Positions 8,446 to 17,010 are shown, numbered from the stretch's first letter. The stretch is DNA of 37,669 nt from Candidatus Desulfovibrio intestinigallinarum (GCA_019114565.1 DXFI01000072.1:1-37669); one strand, 5' to 3'. The notes: generated by a model from the letters alone, not told the origin. Numbers and translations: made by a program.

Positions 8446-8635
8446 AAAAAGCGCGCTGGGGAAAGGATGGGGGGCTTGGGGGGAAGGGCCCAGCCTTTTC
8501 ACAGCGCAGCGAGAAAAGGCGTTCTCGTAGTCCTCTCGCGCGAGCAGCGACCGAATGGCGGCCGCAGGCCGTGCCCGTTGCGACGAAGGAAGCTACGGGC
8601 ATCGACAGCAGAGATGAGGGGTTTCCCTTCCCCCC
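8446..8635 (+). repeat. Family B hairpin repeat, occupied form
   Basis: Starts AAAAAGCGCGCTGGGGAAAG, then GGGGGGAAGGG; closes with CCCTTCCCCCC at 8625-8635. It carries the same internal cassette as the copy at 1-128, with extra sequence on the left side of the loop. It lies between a family A copy and the bidirectional terminator of the lactate permease gene. Confidence 0.8.
8543..8611 (+). other. Structured cassette inside hairpin loop (copy 2)
   Basis: AGCAG direct repeats at 8543-8547 and 8607-8611 flank a segment almost identical to 37-104, including the GTGCCCGT/ACGGGCAT stem. Confidence 0.5.
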
Positions 8636-8660
8636 AACAGACTACGGGCACAGACGCAAA

Positions 8661-8695
8661 AAGCCCTCCGCAGGAGAACCTGCGGAGGGCTTTTT
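8661..8695 (-). terminator. Bidirectional intrinsic terminator
   Basis: Perfect 12-bp stem GCCCTCCGCAGG (8663-8674) / CCTGCGGAGGGC (8679-8690) with a 4-base loop, A-tract before and T-tract after, so it works on both strands. It ends the lactate permease transcript on the minus strand and could stop read-through from mnmA on the plus strand. Confidence 0.92.
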
Positions 8696-8718
8696 ACATC
8701 AGGGGCACGGCGTACGTG

Positions 8719-10021
8719 TTACGCGCCCGCAAGAAGGATGAAGCAGACGATACCCACAACGACGCCGTAGATGGTGAAGGGCACCACGGTGCGGCGGAGG
8801 ATGGGGCCTTCATGGCCGATCATACCGAGCACGGCGCACACGGCGACGATGTTGTGGATGCAGATCATGTTACCCATGGCGCCGCCGACGCCCTGAGCGG
8901 CCACGATGATGTAGTGACCGGGCACGGAGTAGTTGAGAGCCGTGGCAACGTTCCACTGGAAGTTACCGAACAGCATGTCGGACACGGTGTTGGAACCGGT
9001 GATGAACGCGCCGAGACCGCCCACGAAGGAGGCCAGCATGGGCCAGGCATTACCGGTCAGCCACGCGCGGGCCTGAGACATGTGTTCGGTGTATTCGGTG
9101 GCGCTGGAGGCCTTGATCAGGCCGGACCAGTCGGGACGCCATTCGGAGCTGGGCGGAAAGTTCCAGACGCCGTCCTTGGGCAGACAGAAGCCCTTCTTGG
9201 TCAGCCACACCAGCGCGCCGAGGCCCACCAGACCGCCGACCATGGAGGGCAGTTCAGGACCGCCGAGCCAGGCCAGCAGCATGTAGGGCACCAGGAAGCA
9301 GACGGAAGCCATGAGGCAGTAACGCCAGGCACGGAAACCTTCCATCCAGGACTTGTTGGCGCCGAAAATACGGGTCATGAACCCGAGCAGGAAGATGGGC
9401 AGAATGAAGCCCATGGGCAGATGCATCAGAGTGACGTATTCACCGATGATCTTGTAGACCCTGGTGGGATCGCTGTAGCCGGCGGCCGCCATGGCAATGC
9501 TTTCCAGCGATTTGAAACCGGCCAGCACGGGGGTGCCGACAGCGCCGAAGGTCGTGGGCACGCTGTTGAAGGCCAGACAGATGACCGCGGCGCACAGGGG
9601 CGGGAAGCCGAGGCCCAGCAGCAGCGGCGCGGCAAGGGCGGCAGGCGTGCCGAAGCCCGCGGGCCTTCGATGAAGGCCGCGAACATGAAGCCGATGATGA
9701 TGGTCTGCACGCGCCGGTCAGGGCTGATTTTCTTCATGCCCGCCTGAATGGTTTCCATGGCGCCGTTATAGTGCAGGGTGTAGTAGATGAGCAGCGCGCG
9801 CCGAACACGATGATCAGCACGCCGATGGCGGTGATGGTACCTTCAATGGACAGGGCGACCAGACGCATGGGGGCGATGTCCCAGACGGCCCAGGCAATAA
9901 GGGCTCCGACCAGCCACGAAAGCGGCATGGCGCGCGTCGAGGGCCAGCGCAGGCCGGCCATCAGAATCAGCGCCAGCAGAATCGGAATGAACGCACAGAG
10001 TGCCAGAAAACCAATGCTCAT
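8719..10021 (-). pseudogene. lctP: L-lactate permease (LctP family), disrupted by two frameshifts
   Basis: Three collinear frames together spell one LctP-type permease. The start is the ATG at 10021 behind GGAGGTTTC. The first break lies near 9794-9801, where two extra bases in a GCGCGCGC run divert the frame after VLIIVFGA. The second lies near 9656-9664, where one base seems missing in CCCGCGGG just after FAAFIEG, the place where the family has an E-G-x-A-G-F-G-T-P loop. Restoring both would give about 434 residues, shorter than the 545 of the neighbouring paralogue because a middle block of the latter has no counterpart. Codon use and hydrophobic pattern continue normally across both breaks, so either recent inactivation or sequencing/assembly error in GC-rich runs could explain them. 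When intact, the protein would import lactate or glycolate with protons across the inner membrane. Confidence 0.85.
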
Positions 10022-10098
10022 GAAACCTCCTCCATCTCTGTGTTGTGCGGCCATCAGACCGGCACGACTGCCAAAGGAAACCTGTATGCCTGAACGAA

Positions 10099-10137
10099 GA
10101 CGGCGCGCGGCGATTCGTTCAATCGCCGCGCGCCGTC
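10099..10137 (-). terminator. Strong hairpin between the two lactate permease genes
   Basis: Perfect 17-bp stem (10099-10115 with 10121-10137) and a 5-base loop CGTTC, lying 120 bp after the intact permease gene on the minus strand. The T-content behind it is weak, so termination or mRNA protection are both possible. Confidence 0.65.
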
Positions 10138-10256
10138 AATCATTTTCAGCAATGCAGATCGCTGCTGTCGCCAGAATCAAGAAACCTGTGTCGCGTTTGC
10201 TCTCCAAGAAAAACCGCAGCGTCTGCGAGATAGCGGACACCGGAGCGAGCCCGGCG

Positions 10257-11894
10257 TTAGGGCAGCATCCAGCGCAGGGGGCCAGCCTGCAGCCAAGTCA
10301 GCACGCAAATGCACACGGTCATGGCCAGACTGTGCGGCAGAGCGAAACGGAAGAGATCGCCTTCCTGCCCCACCATATTGGTGGCCGCAGTGGCCACGCT
10401 GATGGACTGGGGCGAAATCATCTTGCCGGTGACGCCGCCGGAGGAGTTGGCGGCCACGGCCAGTTCGGGATACATGCCCACCACTTCCGCAGTGTTGCGC
10501 TGCATGCCGCAGAACAGAGCGTTGGACGATGTGTCCGAACCGGTCAGAAACACGCCCAGCCAGCCCAGCAGGGGCGCAAAGAGCGGGAACAGGCCGCCGG
10601 TCATGGTAAAGGCGATGCCCAAGGTGGAACTCATGCCGGAGTAATTCATGAGGTAGGCCAGACCAAGGATCATGGCGATGGTCACAATGGGGAAGCGCAG
10701 CTGCACCACGGTGCGGCCGAAGCAGCTGACGGCCTTGCCGAAGGAATAGCCGGGCATGAGCGGCACGGAGAAGAGACCGGCAAGGAGGATGGCCGTGCCG
10801 CCAGCGGACAGCCAGTTGAACGTGAACTTCGCGCCGTAGACGCTGTCGGCGGCGATGGGAGCGGTCTTCACCACCATCCCGTCAAGACCGGGCCAGCCGA
10901 AGGTGATGACGGAGCCGGGAATGGCGTTCAGCAGATTCTTGAACTGGGGCAGTCCCCACAGAAAAACCATAACGGCCAGAATGATATAGGGGCTCCAAGC
11001 GCGCAGCACCACACCCATATTGATGGGGCCAGCCTTTTCCAGAGCGGAAGCGGCGCTGTCTTCGCCCTCGAAGCGCCAGACATTGGCGGGCTTCCAGACG
11101 CGCAGCAGGATCACCAAGCCGATGATGGTAATCAGGGCCGACATGATGTCGGGCAGGGTCGGGCCGTGGAAGTTGGAGAACAGGAACTGCGAGCCAGCGA
11201 AGCAGACGCCCGCCACGGCAATGGCGGGAAGCACTTCCATGGAGCGCTTGAAGCCGCACATGAGCACGCAGAGCCAGAGCGGCACGATGACGGACATGAA
11301 GGGGAGCTGACGGCCGACGATGGCGCTGATGGTCATATCCGAGAAGCCGGACACCTGACCGGCCACGATGATGGGCACGCCGATGGCTCCGAAGGCCACG
11401 GGCGCGGTGTTAGCGATGAGACAGACGCCAGCGGCATAGAGGGGCTTGAAGCCCAGCCCCACCAGCATGGCGGCCGTAATGGCCACGGGCGTGCCGAAGC
11501 CCGCCGTGCCTTCGAGGAACGCGCCGAATGCAAAGGCGATGAAGATGGCCTGAAGACGACGGTCGTCCGTCAGGCTGGCGAGCGACTGCTTGAGATGCTC
11601 GAACTCGCCTGATTCCACCGTCATGTTATAGACCCATACGGCCGTGACGACGATCCAGATAATGGGGAACAGACCGAACGCCGCCCCATACAGGAAGGAA
11701 TTGACGGCGATGCCCAGCGGCATGCCCCAGACGCCGACGGCAAGCGCCGCCGACAAAACCACGGCCACAAGGGCAGCATGATGCCCTTTGGACCGGCGCA
11801 CCGCCAGCATGTAGAAAAGGGCAATCAGAGGAATCCCCGCCAGCAGGGCGGAGAAAAGAGCGCCTCCCACCGGGTCATAGACTTGAGTCCACAT
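10257..11894 (-). CDS. lctP: L-lactate permease, LctP/LldP family
   Basis: 545 residues, the typical family length, with about 13 hydrophobic spans. Diagnostic stretches include AFGAFLEGTAGFGTPVAI near residue 125, NTAPVAFGAIGVP near 165, and toward the C terminus the FLTGSDTSSNALF and SSGGVTGKMISPQSISVA motifs, all characteristic of the LctP family. It should bring lactate into the cell with protons; lactate is the typical carbon and electron source of Desulfovibrio-type sulfate reducers. The ATG at 11894 follows GGAG. It lies behind a near-consensus sigma-70 promoter with a leader of about 130 bases and is followed, after a strong hairpin, by the frameshifted paralogue. No lactate dehydrogenase genes are present in the window. 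Confidence 0.95.
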   Translation of the reverse strand: MWTQVYDPVGGALFSALLAGIPLIALFYMLAVRRSKGHHAALVAVVLSAALAVGVWGMPLGIAVNSFLYGAAFGLFPIIWIVVTAVWVYNMTVESGEFEHLKQSLASLTDDRRLQAIFIAFAFGAFLEGTAGFGTPVAITAAMLVGLGFKPLYAAGVCLIANTAPVAFGAIGVPIIVAGQVSGFSDMTISAIVGRQLPFMSVIVPLWLCVLMCGFKRSMEVLPAIAVAGVCFAGSQFLFSNFHGPTLPDIMSALITIIGLVILLRVWKPANVWRFEGEDSAASALEKAGPINMGVVLRAWSPYIILAVMVFLWGLPQFKNLLNAIPGSVITFGWPGLDGMVVKTAPIAADSVYGAKFTFNWLSAGGTAILLAGLFSVPLMPGYSFGKAVSCFGRTVVQLRFPIVTIAMILGLAYLMNYSGMSSTLGIAFTMTGGLFPLFAPLLGWLGVFLTGSDTSSNALFCGMQRNTAEVVGMYPELAVAANSSGGVTGKMISPQSISVATAATNMVGQEGDLFRFALPHSLAMTVCICVLTWLQAGPLRWMLP

Positions 11895-12029
11895 CGCAAC
11901 ATCTCCTTCTTTTATCGACCAATAAACAAAGCAAAACCTTCAGGCTCCGAACCTGAATATCCCGCCCCCTCGCGTCAGCCATCTGTTCGAAACGCATAGG
12001 CCGTCTACTTCTTATTTGGAGGACTCCTT

Positions 12030-12058
12030 TTATTATCGCATAAACACGCCTGCGTCAA
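12030..12058 (-). promoter_or_regulatory. Sigma-70 promoter of the lactate permease genes
   Basis: On the minus strand TTGACG (12058-12053), exactly 17 bp, then TAATAA (12035-12030): a near-consensus promoter. The leader to the ATG at 11894 contains a small TTCAGG/CCTGAA hairpin near 11939-11957. The remaining 12059-12306 shows no gene. Confidence 0.7.
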
Positions 12059-12306
12059 TGCTCCTGCGCCACTTGCATCATTTGTCAAAAAGGGAAAGCC
12101 CTCCCGGCCTATGCGGCAGCCGATATGCGAAGGCACGCCATACTGTGCCCGCACTCTACAAGAGCAGAGACTGAAACAGCAAAATTTCCAAAAGAGGCAG
12201 GGAAGCTACCATGACGCGGCACGCAGCATCATTATGAACTGCTGATTCGCACTGAAAGCCCGGATTCCCCGCCCATTGCAGTAGCCCATAGAACATGCTG
12301 CCTTAA

Positions 12307-12372
12307 AAAAGCAGAACGCGAGGCGGCACAGCGCCGCCTCGCGTTTCACCTTTTTCAAAGTTGGAACGCTCC
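12307..12372 (-). repeat. Family A dispersed repeat, 5' part, inverted
   Basis: Inverted copy of the first two hairpins only: ACGCGAGGCGGC/GCCGCCTCGCGT forms a perfect 12-bp stem and is followed by TTTCACCTTTTTCAAAGTTGG and CGCTCC. It abuts the left end of the TIR-bounded element at 12374. Confidence 0.8.
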
Positions 12373-12682
12373 AGGGTCAGGACTCATTATCAGATGTTGA
12401 TTTTCCGGGATATTCATCCATGTAATGATGTGAAAAAAGAAAAAAAACAAAATATCATTGCATGTTACAAAAATGTCCATCTTTACCCGTCAGACTCCGC
12501 GCGCGGGTTTTGGGGAGGATGGGGGAGTTTTAGGGGGAAGGAACCCCTTTTTGCCGCAAGCAGCGACCCAACGGGCGGCCGAAGGCCGTGTCCGTTAGGC
12601 GACGCAGGAGCCTTACGGACATCGACAGCAGAGCAAAGGGGATCCTTCCCCCTCAAGACAAACGTAATGCGTCCTGACCCTA
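12372..12682. mobile_element. Family C MITE-like element with 16-bp terminal inverted repeats
   Basis: Left end GGGTCAGGACTCATTA (12374-12389) and right end TAATGCGTCCTGACCC (12665-12680) are inverted repeats with one mismatch. TA follows on the right (12681-12682) and CA precedes on the left. Inside are an AT-rich part shared with 27250-27482 and an occupied family B hairpin. No transposase reading frame fits in the 309 bp, so it is non-autonomous. The right end supplies part of the stop codon of the glycosyltransferase gene. Confidence 0.75.
12559..12631 (+). other. Structured cassette inside hairpin loop (copy 3, divergent)
   Basis: AGCAG repeats at 12559-12563 and 12627-12631. The stem 12588-12595 (GTGTCCGT) with 12615-12622 (ACGGACAT) differs from copies 1 and 2 by a paired C-G to T-A change. 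The inner stem is extended to four pairs (AGGC 12597-12600 with GCCT 12610-12613) beyond the same T-T mismatch. The short upstream hairpin keeps its stem and changes its triloop from GCA to GAA. Confidence 0.55.
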
Positions 12683-14203
12683 GCGGCCGTCTTCTTCCCG
12701 CAGCCGCCAGAGAGTTTGCAGGCGTCGGGCATAGCTGTGCTTTGCGCGCAGCTCCTCCCGCCAGGCGGCGCAGAACGCTTTTGTTTTTTCCGGCGACGCG
12801 GCAAAGGTCTCCAGCCGCTCCGGCAAATCCGCGGGACGGCGCAGACGCATGGGTTCCACCAGTGACGCGGGGAATATCTCCAGCCCCGGCGTGGCGTCGC
12901 TCAGCAGCAGACCATGCGCGGCCCAGACATCGAAATGACGCTGACTCAGGCTGTGCGGCAACAGCAGACTCGTCACGTTAAGCACAGCGCCGGAACGCGC
13001 ATAGAGTTCCGGCAGGCCCGCATAATAATCCACGGGAGGCTCCACGGGAGCGCCGGGCAGCACATTCCGCCAGCCATCGTCACCCACAAGGCGCAGCTTC
13101 GCCGCCGCCAGAGCTTCCCGCACCCAGTGCACGCGCCGGGCCTGCGAACAGCTTTCCGCCCCCAGTCCCACGCAGCGCACGGCAGTCCCCGGCCAGCAGT
13201 CCCCGCCCAGCCGTTCGTGCCACCAGTGAAAATCCGGCGGTACGGGATCGTCCGCCGCCACCAGTTGCAGGCCCTCGGTCAGCAGCTCCGGCGGAACCGA
13301 GGCAGCGGCAAAGAAGCTCCCCTTGCGCGGAAAGGCGGAACGCCCCACAAACAGCGGCGACCCCTCCCTCCGGCACAGCGGCGCATGCCACATATGCGGC
13401 GCAACGGCCAGCGGCAGCAGCGACACATGTTGCGCGCCCGCCCGCCGCAGACCATCAAGAAAGCTCGCATCCGTGACGCATATGCGGCAGTCCCGCCACC
13501 ACGGCCCGCGCGCGGCGCTCAACAGATGCCAGGGATTATCCACGCACCAGATGACGACGGAAATCCCCGCCGCAAGGCAGGCATGCGCAAGTCGCCCCTC
13601 GGCATCCAGCCCCCGCAGATTGACGGAAAGCAGCATGGCCGGCGCATGCGCCGCCGCCCGGCGCAGCAGCGGAAAGAGCGCGGCCCCTCCCTTGTCCGGC
13701 GGATAGTCCAGGACGCGCAGCCCCAGTTCCCGGGCGGCATGCCGCAGCTCCAGATGCAGCAGCCCGTGTTCGTCGCCGGGCAGGATCAGCAGAGGCCCGG
13801 CCCCGACGGCACGCGGCGGCAGCGGACAGCAGGCCGCCGCCATACGCCCCAGCAGCGGCCCCCAGAACTCCGGCGCAAGACGCAGCCCCGGCCTGTAGAA
13901 ATAACGGCGGCAGCGCGCCGCCAGCGTTACGGCCTGTTCCGGCGTCACCTCCTGCCATGAGGACGGCGGCAGCGGCGCGTCCGGCAGCGCGCGGCGCGTG
14001 TCCGGACAGTCCAGCCAGAACACGCGCCCGGAAGCGGCAAAGGGCAGCGCCGCCGGATCTTCCGGCCCCAGCCCCAGCAACAGACAGTCGCCGCCTTCCG
14101 GGCCCGCCGCTTCCCACTGACGGGCATCGCCCGAAAGCGTCAGCGGGCGTCCGCAAAAATCAGGAATCGCAACACGGCGGGGAGCTCGGGGGGAAGACGT
14201 CAT
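12680..14203 (-). CDS. CgeB-like glycosyltransferase (group 1 type)
   Basis: 508 residues from the ATG at 14203 (CGGAGA upstream). The N-terminal half is variable; the middle has the [12 protein letters not shown] and [15 protein letters not shown] segments seen in DUF3880/CgeB-like proteins. The C-terminal third resembles the Glyco_trans_1_2 domain, with [20 protein letters not shown] and the downstream GLLLSD...EIFP segment, the nucleotide-sugar-binding region. It is presumably a cytoplasmic GT-B fold enzyme transferring a sugar to a cell-surface polymer or flagellin. In Desulfovibrio-type genomes such genes often lie near flagellar or polysaccharide loci, but the acceptor cannot be read here. 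The stop codon TAG is formed at the junction with the family C element. It is divergent from rlmE, with 76 bp between the starts. Confidence 0.75.
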   Translation of the reverse strand: MTSSPRAPRRVAIPDFCGRPLTLSGDARQWEAAGPEGGDCLLLGLGPEDPAALPFAASGRVFWLDCPDTRRALPDAPLPPSSWQEVTPEQAVTLAARCRRYFYRPGLRLAPEFWGPLLGRMAAACCPLPPRAVGAGPLLILPGDEHGLLHLELRHAARELGLRVLDYPPDKGGAALFPLLRRAAAHAPAMLLSVNLRGLDAEGRLAHACLAAGISVVIWCVDNPWHLLSAARGPWWRDCRICVTDASFLDGLRRAGAQHVSLLPLAVAPHMWHAPLCRREGSPLFVGRSAFPRKGSFFAAASVPPELLTEGLQLVAADDPVPPDFHWWHERLGGDCWPGTAVRCVGLGAESCSQARRVHWVREALAAAKLRLVGDDGWRNVLPGAPVEPPVDYYAGLPELYARSGAVLNVTSLLLPHSLSQRHFDVWAAHGLLLSDATPGLEIFPASLVEPMRLRRPADLPERLETFAASPEKTKAFCAAWREELRAKHSYARRLQTLWRLREEDGR

Positions 14204-14279
14204 GAAAATCTCCGGGCAGACAGGCAAGGAAATACTTGGCTTGCGTCGCAAAAAAGGATATGGCAACGGGCGGTGTGCT

Positions 14280-14924
14280 ATGAAAGAATATCGTGATCAC
14301 TACTTCCTCAAGGCCAAGCGGGAAAACTACCCCGCCCGTTCCGTCTACAAACTGAAGGAATTGGACGGCAAATTCAAGTTGTTCCGCCAGGGAATGCGGG
14401 TTCTCGATCTGGGAGCCGCTCCGGGTTCATGGTCGCTGGGCGCCGCGGAAAAGGTGGGGCGCAACGGCCTTGTGCTGGGCTGCGACATCCAGACCACCGA
14501 AACGGTCTTCCCCGCGCAGGTCACCTTCATGGTGGAAGACGTTTTTCAGCGTTCCCCCGAGTTCGAGGCCAGACTCGACGAAATCGGCCCCTTTGACGTG
14601 GTCATGAGCGATATGGCGCCTCGCACAACCGGCACCAAGTTTACCGATCAGGCGCGTTCGCTGGAGCTGGCCTGCGAGGCCCTCACCGTGGCCCGCATGC
14701 GCCTCAAGCCCGGCGGCAGCTTTGTGGTCAAAATTTTCATGGGGCCGGATATTCAGGAGCTCCTTGCGCCCATGCGCAAGGCTTTCGGCACGGTCAAATC
14801 CTTCAAGCCCAAGAGCTCCCGGGCCGAAAGCAAGGAAACCTTCTTCGTCGGCATGGCCTTCCGGGCCGAAGCTGCCCTCGATCCCCACGCTCCCCCCGAG
14901 CTTCCCCCTCCCTTCGGGGAATAA
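14280..14924 (+). CDS. rlmE: 23S rRNA (uridine-2'-O-)methyltransferase RlmE/FtsJ
   Basis: 214 residues from the ATG at 14280. The SAM-binding motif LGAAPGSWS lies at 45-53 and the K-D-K-E catalytic tetrad can be placed at Lys24 (SVYKLKE), Asp111 (MSDMAP), Lys151 (VVKIFMG) and Glu186 (SKETFFVG). The enzyme methylates the 2'-OH of U2552 in the A-loop of 23S rRNA on the large subunit. An in-frame ATG at 14202 would add 26 residues that do not look like the family, so I prefer 14280. Its ribosome-binding site is weak (GGGCGG). A seven-codon frame at 14260-14283 ends in a TGA overlapping this ATG. A proline-rich tail of about 15 residues follows the core. Confidence 0.93.
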   Translation: MKEYRDHYFLKAKRENYPARSVYKLKELDGKFKLFRQGMRVLDLGAAPGSWSLGAAEKVGRNGLVLGCDIQTTETVFPAQVTFMVEDVFQRSPEFEARLDEIGPFDVVMSDMAPRTTGTKFTDQARSLELACEALTVARMRLKPGGSFVVKIFMGPDIQELLAPMRKAFGTVKSFKPKSSRAESKETFFVGMAFRAEAALDPHAPPELPPPFGE

Positions 14925-14934
14925 CGCGCTTTGC

Positions 14935-15070
14935 CTTTGAACAAGGCGGAACGCGAGGCGGCGGCACAGCGCCGCCCGGCCCGAAGTGAGCGGAAAAACC
15001 GCTTTTTTCCGCGAAATGACAGGCCGTACGATCTGAAACGCCACGCGTTTCAGACTGAAAAAGCTCTGGC
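14935..15070 (+). repeat. Family A dispersed repeat
   Basis: Degenerate start (TTGCCTTTGAACAAGGCGG), then ACGCGAGGCGGCGGCACAG, the GCGGAAAAAC/GCTTTTTTCCGC hairpin, ACAGGCCGTACG, and the end ACTGAAAAAGCTCTGG. It lies between rlmE and yebC. Confidence 0.9.
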
Positions 15071-15215
15071 GTGCGCTCCGGCGCGGCTCTTTCCGGTCGA
15101 CGCCCGCACGTCCCCCTTGCCAGAACGCACGCGCCGTCTTTCCGGCACACGTTTACCGGCGCTGTCCTGCTCAGGACAATCCGCCATATACACTTTTCTC
15201 TTTTTTGGAGGTCAT

Positions 15216-15953
15216 ATGTCTGGGCATAGCAAATGGGCCAATATTCAGCACCGCAAGGGCCGTCAGGACGCAAAGCGCGGCAAGGTCTTCACCAAGGCCG
15301 CCAAGGAAATCATCATCGCCGCCAAGAACGGCGGCGATCCGGCGGGCAACCCCCGTCTGCGCGCAGCCATTGCGGCCGCCAAGGCCGTGAACTTGCCCAA
15401 GGACAAAATCGAGGCCGCCATCCGCAAGGGTACCGGCGAAGATGCCGGCGGCGATCTCACCGAATGCTTCTATGAAGGTTACGGCCCCGGCGGCATCGCC
15501 ATCATGGTGGAAGTGGCCACCGACAACAAGAACCGCACCGTCGCCGAAGTCCGCCACCTCTTCACCAAGCACGGCGGCAGCCTCGGCACCGACGGCAGCG
15601 TGAGCTGGATGTTCGACCGCAAGGGCGTCATCACCGTGGACAAGGCCGCCTTTACCGAAGATCAGATCATGGAAGCCGCCATGGAAGCCGGCGCCGACGA
15701 CGTTATCGACGATGACGATGTCTGGACCATCCAGACCGCCATGGCCGACTTCGCCGCCGTGCGCGACGCTCTCGAAGCCGCCAACGTGGCCATGCAGTCC
15801 GCCGAACTCGCCATGGTTCCCCAGAACCTCACGGCCGTGGACGCCGAAATGGGTCAGAAGGTGCTGCGCCTCATGGACGCTCTCGATGATAACGACGACG
15901 TCCAGAACGTCTACGCCAACGCCGACTTCCCCGACGACATGCCCACCGACTAA
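15216..15953 (+). CDS. yebC: YebC/PmpR family transcriptional or translational regulator
   Basis: 245 residues from the ATG at 15216 with TGGAGG upstream. The protein begins [18 protein letters not shown], the signature of the family, followed by the conserved [16 protein letters not shown], the [14 protein letters not shown] stretch and the [14 protein letters not shown] segment. Family members bind DNA or act on ribosomes paused at difficult peptide motifs; the exact role in this organism is not known. It is followed by an intrinsic terminator and is close to ruvC, a pairing common in proteobacteria. The long open frame upstream to 14931 is read-through of repeat A and was not used. Confidence 0.96.
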   Translation: MSGHSKWANIQHRKGRQDAKRGKVFTKAAKEIIIAAKNGGDPAGNPRLRAAIAAAKAVNLPKDKIEAAIRKGTGEDAGGDLTECFYEGYGPGGIAIMVEVATDNKNRTVAEVRHLFTKHGGSLGTDGSVSWMFDRKGVITVDKAAFTEDQIMEAAMEAGADDVIDDDDVWTIQTAMADFAAVRDALEAANVAMQSAELAMVPQNLTAVDAEMGQKVLRLMDALDDNDDVQNVYANADFPDDMPTD

Positions 15954-15956
15954 ATC

Positions 15957-15979
15957 AGCCTTTTGCTGAAGGCTTTTTT
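15957..15979 (+). terminator. Intrinsic terminator of yebC
   Basis: 6-bp stem AGCCTT (15957-15962) / AAGGCT (15969-15974) followed by a run of six T, starting three bases after the stop codon. Confidence 0.75.
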
Positions 15980-16046
15980 CCGGGGGGAAGGATTACAAGA
16001 ACACCTTCCTCCCGGCCCCCATCCCTTCCCCGGCGCGCTTTATTCA
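15980..16046 (-). repeat. Family B-like hairpin, short form
   Basis: CCGGGGGGAAGG...CCTTCCTCCCGG stem, then GGCCCCCATCCCTTCCCC and GGCGCGCTTT, which is the inverted form of the start of the 8446 copy. It lies between yebC and a family A copy. Confidence 0.6.
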
Positions 16047-16102
16047 GAGCGTCTTCCGCTCCTCCGCAGCGTAGGCATCGCCGCATCTCCTCTCTGTTTA
16101 TT

Positions 16103-16252
16103 TAGAGCGTTTCAACGTTGAAAAAGGTGAAACGCGAAGCGGCGGCACAGCGCCGCCCGGCCCGAATTGAGCGGAAAACCACGCTTTTTCCACAAGACGA
16201 CAAGTCGTATGCATTTGAAACGCAACGCGTTTCACACTGAAAATTCTTCAGG
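16103..16252 (+). repeat. Family A dispersed repeat, full length
   Basis: Starts TTTAGAGCGTTTCAACG (TA at 16103-16104) and ends near ACTGAAAATTCTTCAGG, with all four hairpin blocks present. The right end lies only about eight bases before the GTG start of ruvC, so the repeat forms the ruvC leader. Confidence 0.9.
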
Positions 16253-16259
16253 GCTCTCT

Positions 16260-16775
16260 GTGGTAACAGTCATCGGCATAGACCCCGGTTCCCGCCTCAT
16301 GGGCTGGGGTATCGTCAGCGACCGCTCCGGCGTTCTGCGTCTGGAGGGCTGCGGCGTCATCCGCGGCGCTCAGGGCCCGGACAAAAGCTTTTCCGCGCGT
16401 CTGGCCCGTATCTATGCCGATCTGAACGACGTTATCCGGCAGTATAAGCCCACGGAAGCCGCCATAGAGCAGGTTTTCACCGCCCACAACGCCGCCACGG
16501 CCCTCAAGCTCGGGCAGGCGCGCGGCGTGGCCGTGGCGGCCTGCGCCGCATACGGCATCGGCGTCAGCGACTACCCGCCCACGCTGGTCAAAAAAACGCT
16601 GGTCGGCACCGGCAGCGCCGCCAAGGAACAGGTGTCCTTCATGATCCGCCGCCTTCTCAATCTCCGCGACGAACAATGGGACCCGCGCTGGACGCTGGAC
16701 ACGTCCGACGCGCTGGGCATCGCCATCTGCCACCTTACCATGCGCCGCTTTGCCGCTCTTCAGGCCTCGCACTAG
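16260..16775 (+). CDS. ruvC: Holliday junction resolvase RuvC
   Basis: 171 residues from a GTG at 16260, giving the expected N terminus MVTVIGIDPGSR. The longer ATG frame from 16167 is only translated repeat A. The four acidic active-site residues can be placed: Asp8 (IGIDPG), Glu70 (AIEQVF), Asp147 and Asp150 (LDTSDALGIAICH). The enzyme cuts Holliday junctions symmetrically with RuvAB during recombination repair. ruvA and ruvB are not adjacent in this window. The stop TAG (16773-16775) coincides with the TA boundary of the next family A element. The leader is occupied by another family A copy, so both sides of the gene are bounded by repeats. Confidence 0.96.
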   Translation: MVTVIGIDPGSRLMGWGIVSDRSGVLRLEGCGVIRGAQGPDKSFSARLARIYADLNDVIRQYKPTEAAIEQVFTAHNAATALKLGQARGVAVAACAAYGIGVSDYPPTLVKKTLVGTGSAAKEQVSFMIRRLLNLRDEQWDPRWTLDTSDALGIAICHLTMRRFAALQASH

Positions 16776-16921
16776 AGCGTTTCAACTTTGAAAAAGGTGA
16801 AACGCGAAGGCGGCGGCACAGTGCCGCCCGGCCAAAAGTGAGCGGAAAAACTGCGCTTTTTCCGCGAAACGACAGGCCGTATGGTTTGAAATGCAAAGCA
16901 TTTCAAACTGAAAATGCTCTA
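16773..16921 (+). repeat. Family A dispersed repeat, complete copy with TA ends
   Basis: Reference copy. It begins TAGAGCGTTTCAAC and ends CTGAAAATGCTCTA, so the ends are imperfect inverted repeats (TAGAGC-GTTT-CA versus TAGAGC-ATTTTCA). Four consecutive hairpins: GCGTTTCA/TGAAACGC, GGCGGC/GCCGCC, GCGGAAAAA/TTTTTCCGC and GTTTGAAATGC/GCATTTCAAAC. No coding potential. It looks like a palindromic MITE-like unit. Confidence 0.88.
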
Positions 16922-16955
16922 GCCTCAGGGCTCATTGCATTTTGTTTTGAGGGAT
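16920..16955. repeat. Remnant of a family C element end
   Basis: TAGCCTCAGGGCTCATTGCATT...TTTTGAGGG resembles the inverted right end of the element at 27250-27482 (TAGGCTCAGGACTCATTACG...TTGAGGG). It shares its TA with the end of the family A copy, the same A-TA-C junction seen elsewhere. Confidence 0.5.
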
Positions 16956-16973
16956 AACGCTTTCAGGGAGCAC

Positions 16974-17010
16974 AAAAAAGAAATGCGCCGCAGGATACCC
17001 GCGACGCATT
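16974..17010 (-). terminator. Intrinsic terminator of the gene at 17041-17589
   Basis: On the minus strand a stem of about 13 pairs (16982-16994 with 16998-17010, two wobbles) is followed by a T-rich tract (16974-16979). Confidence 0.8.

Noticed and set aside
6686-8602. 638-codon minus-strand open frame across mnmA
   Set aside because: Antisense to mnmA and across two repeats; composition is random-like and there is no ribosome-binding site.
8368-11612. Large plus-strand open frames opposite the lactate permeases
   Set aside because: Shadows of membrane-protein genes; their Gly/His-rich translations match no family.
12372-12682. A transposase gene within the family C elements
   Set aside because: Both copies are shorter than 320 bp and have no long open frame; they are non-autonomous.
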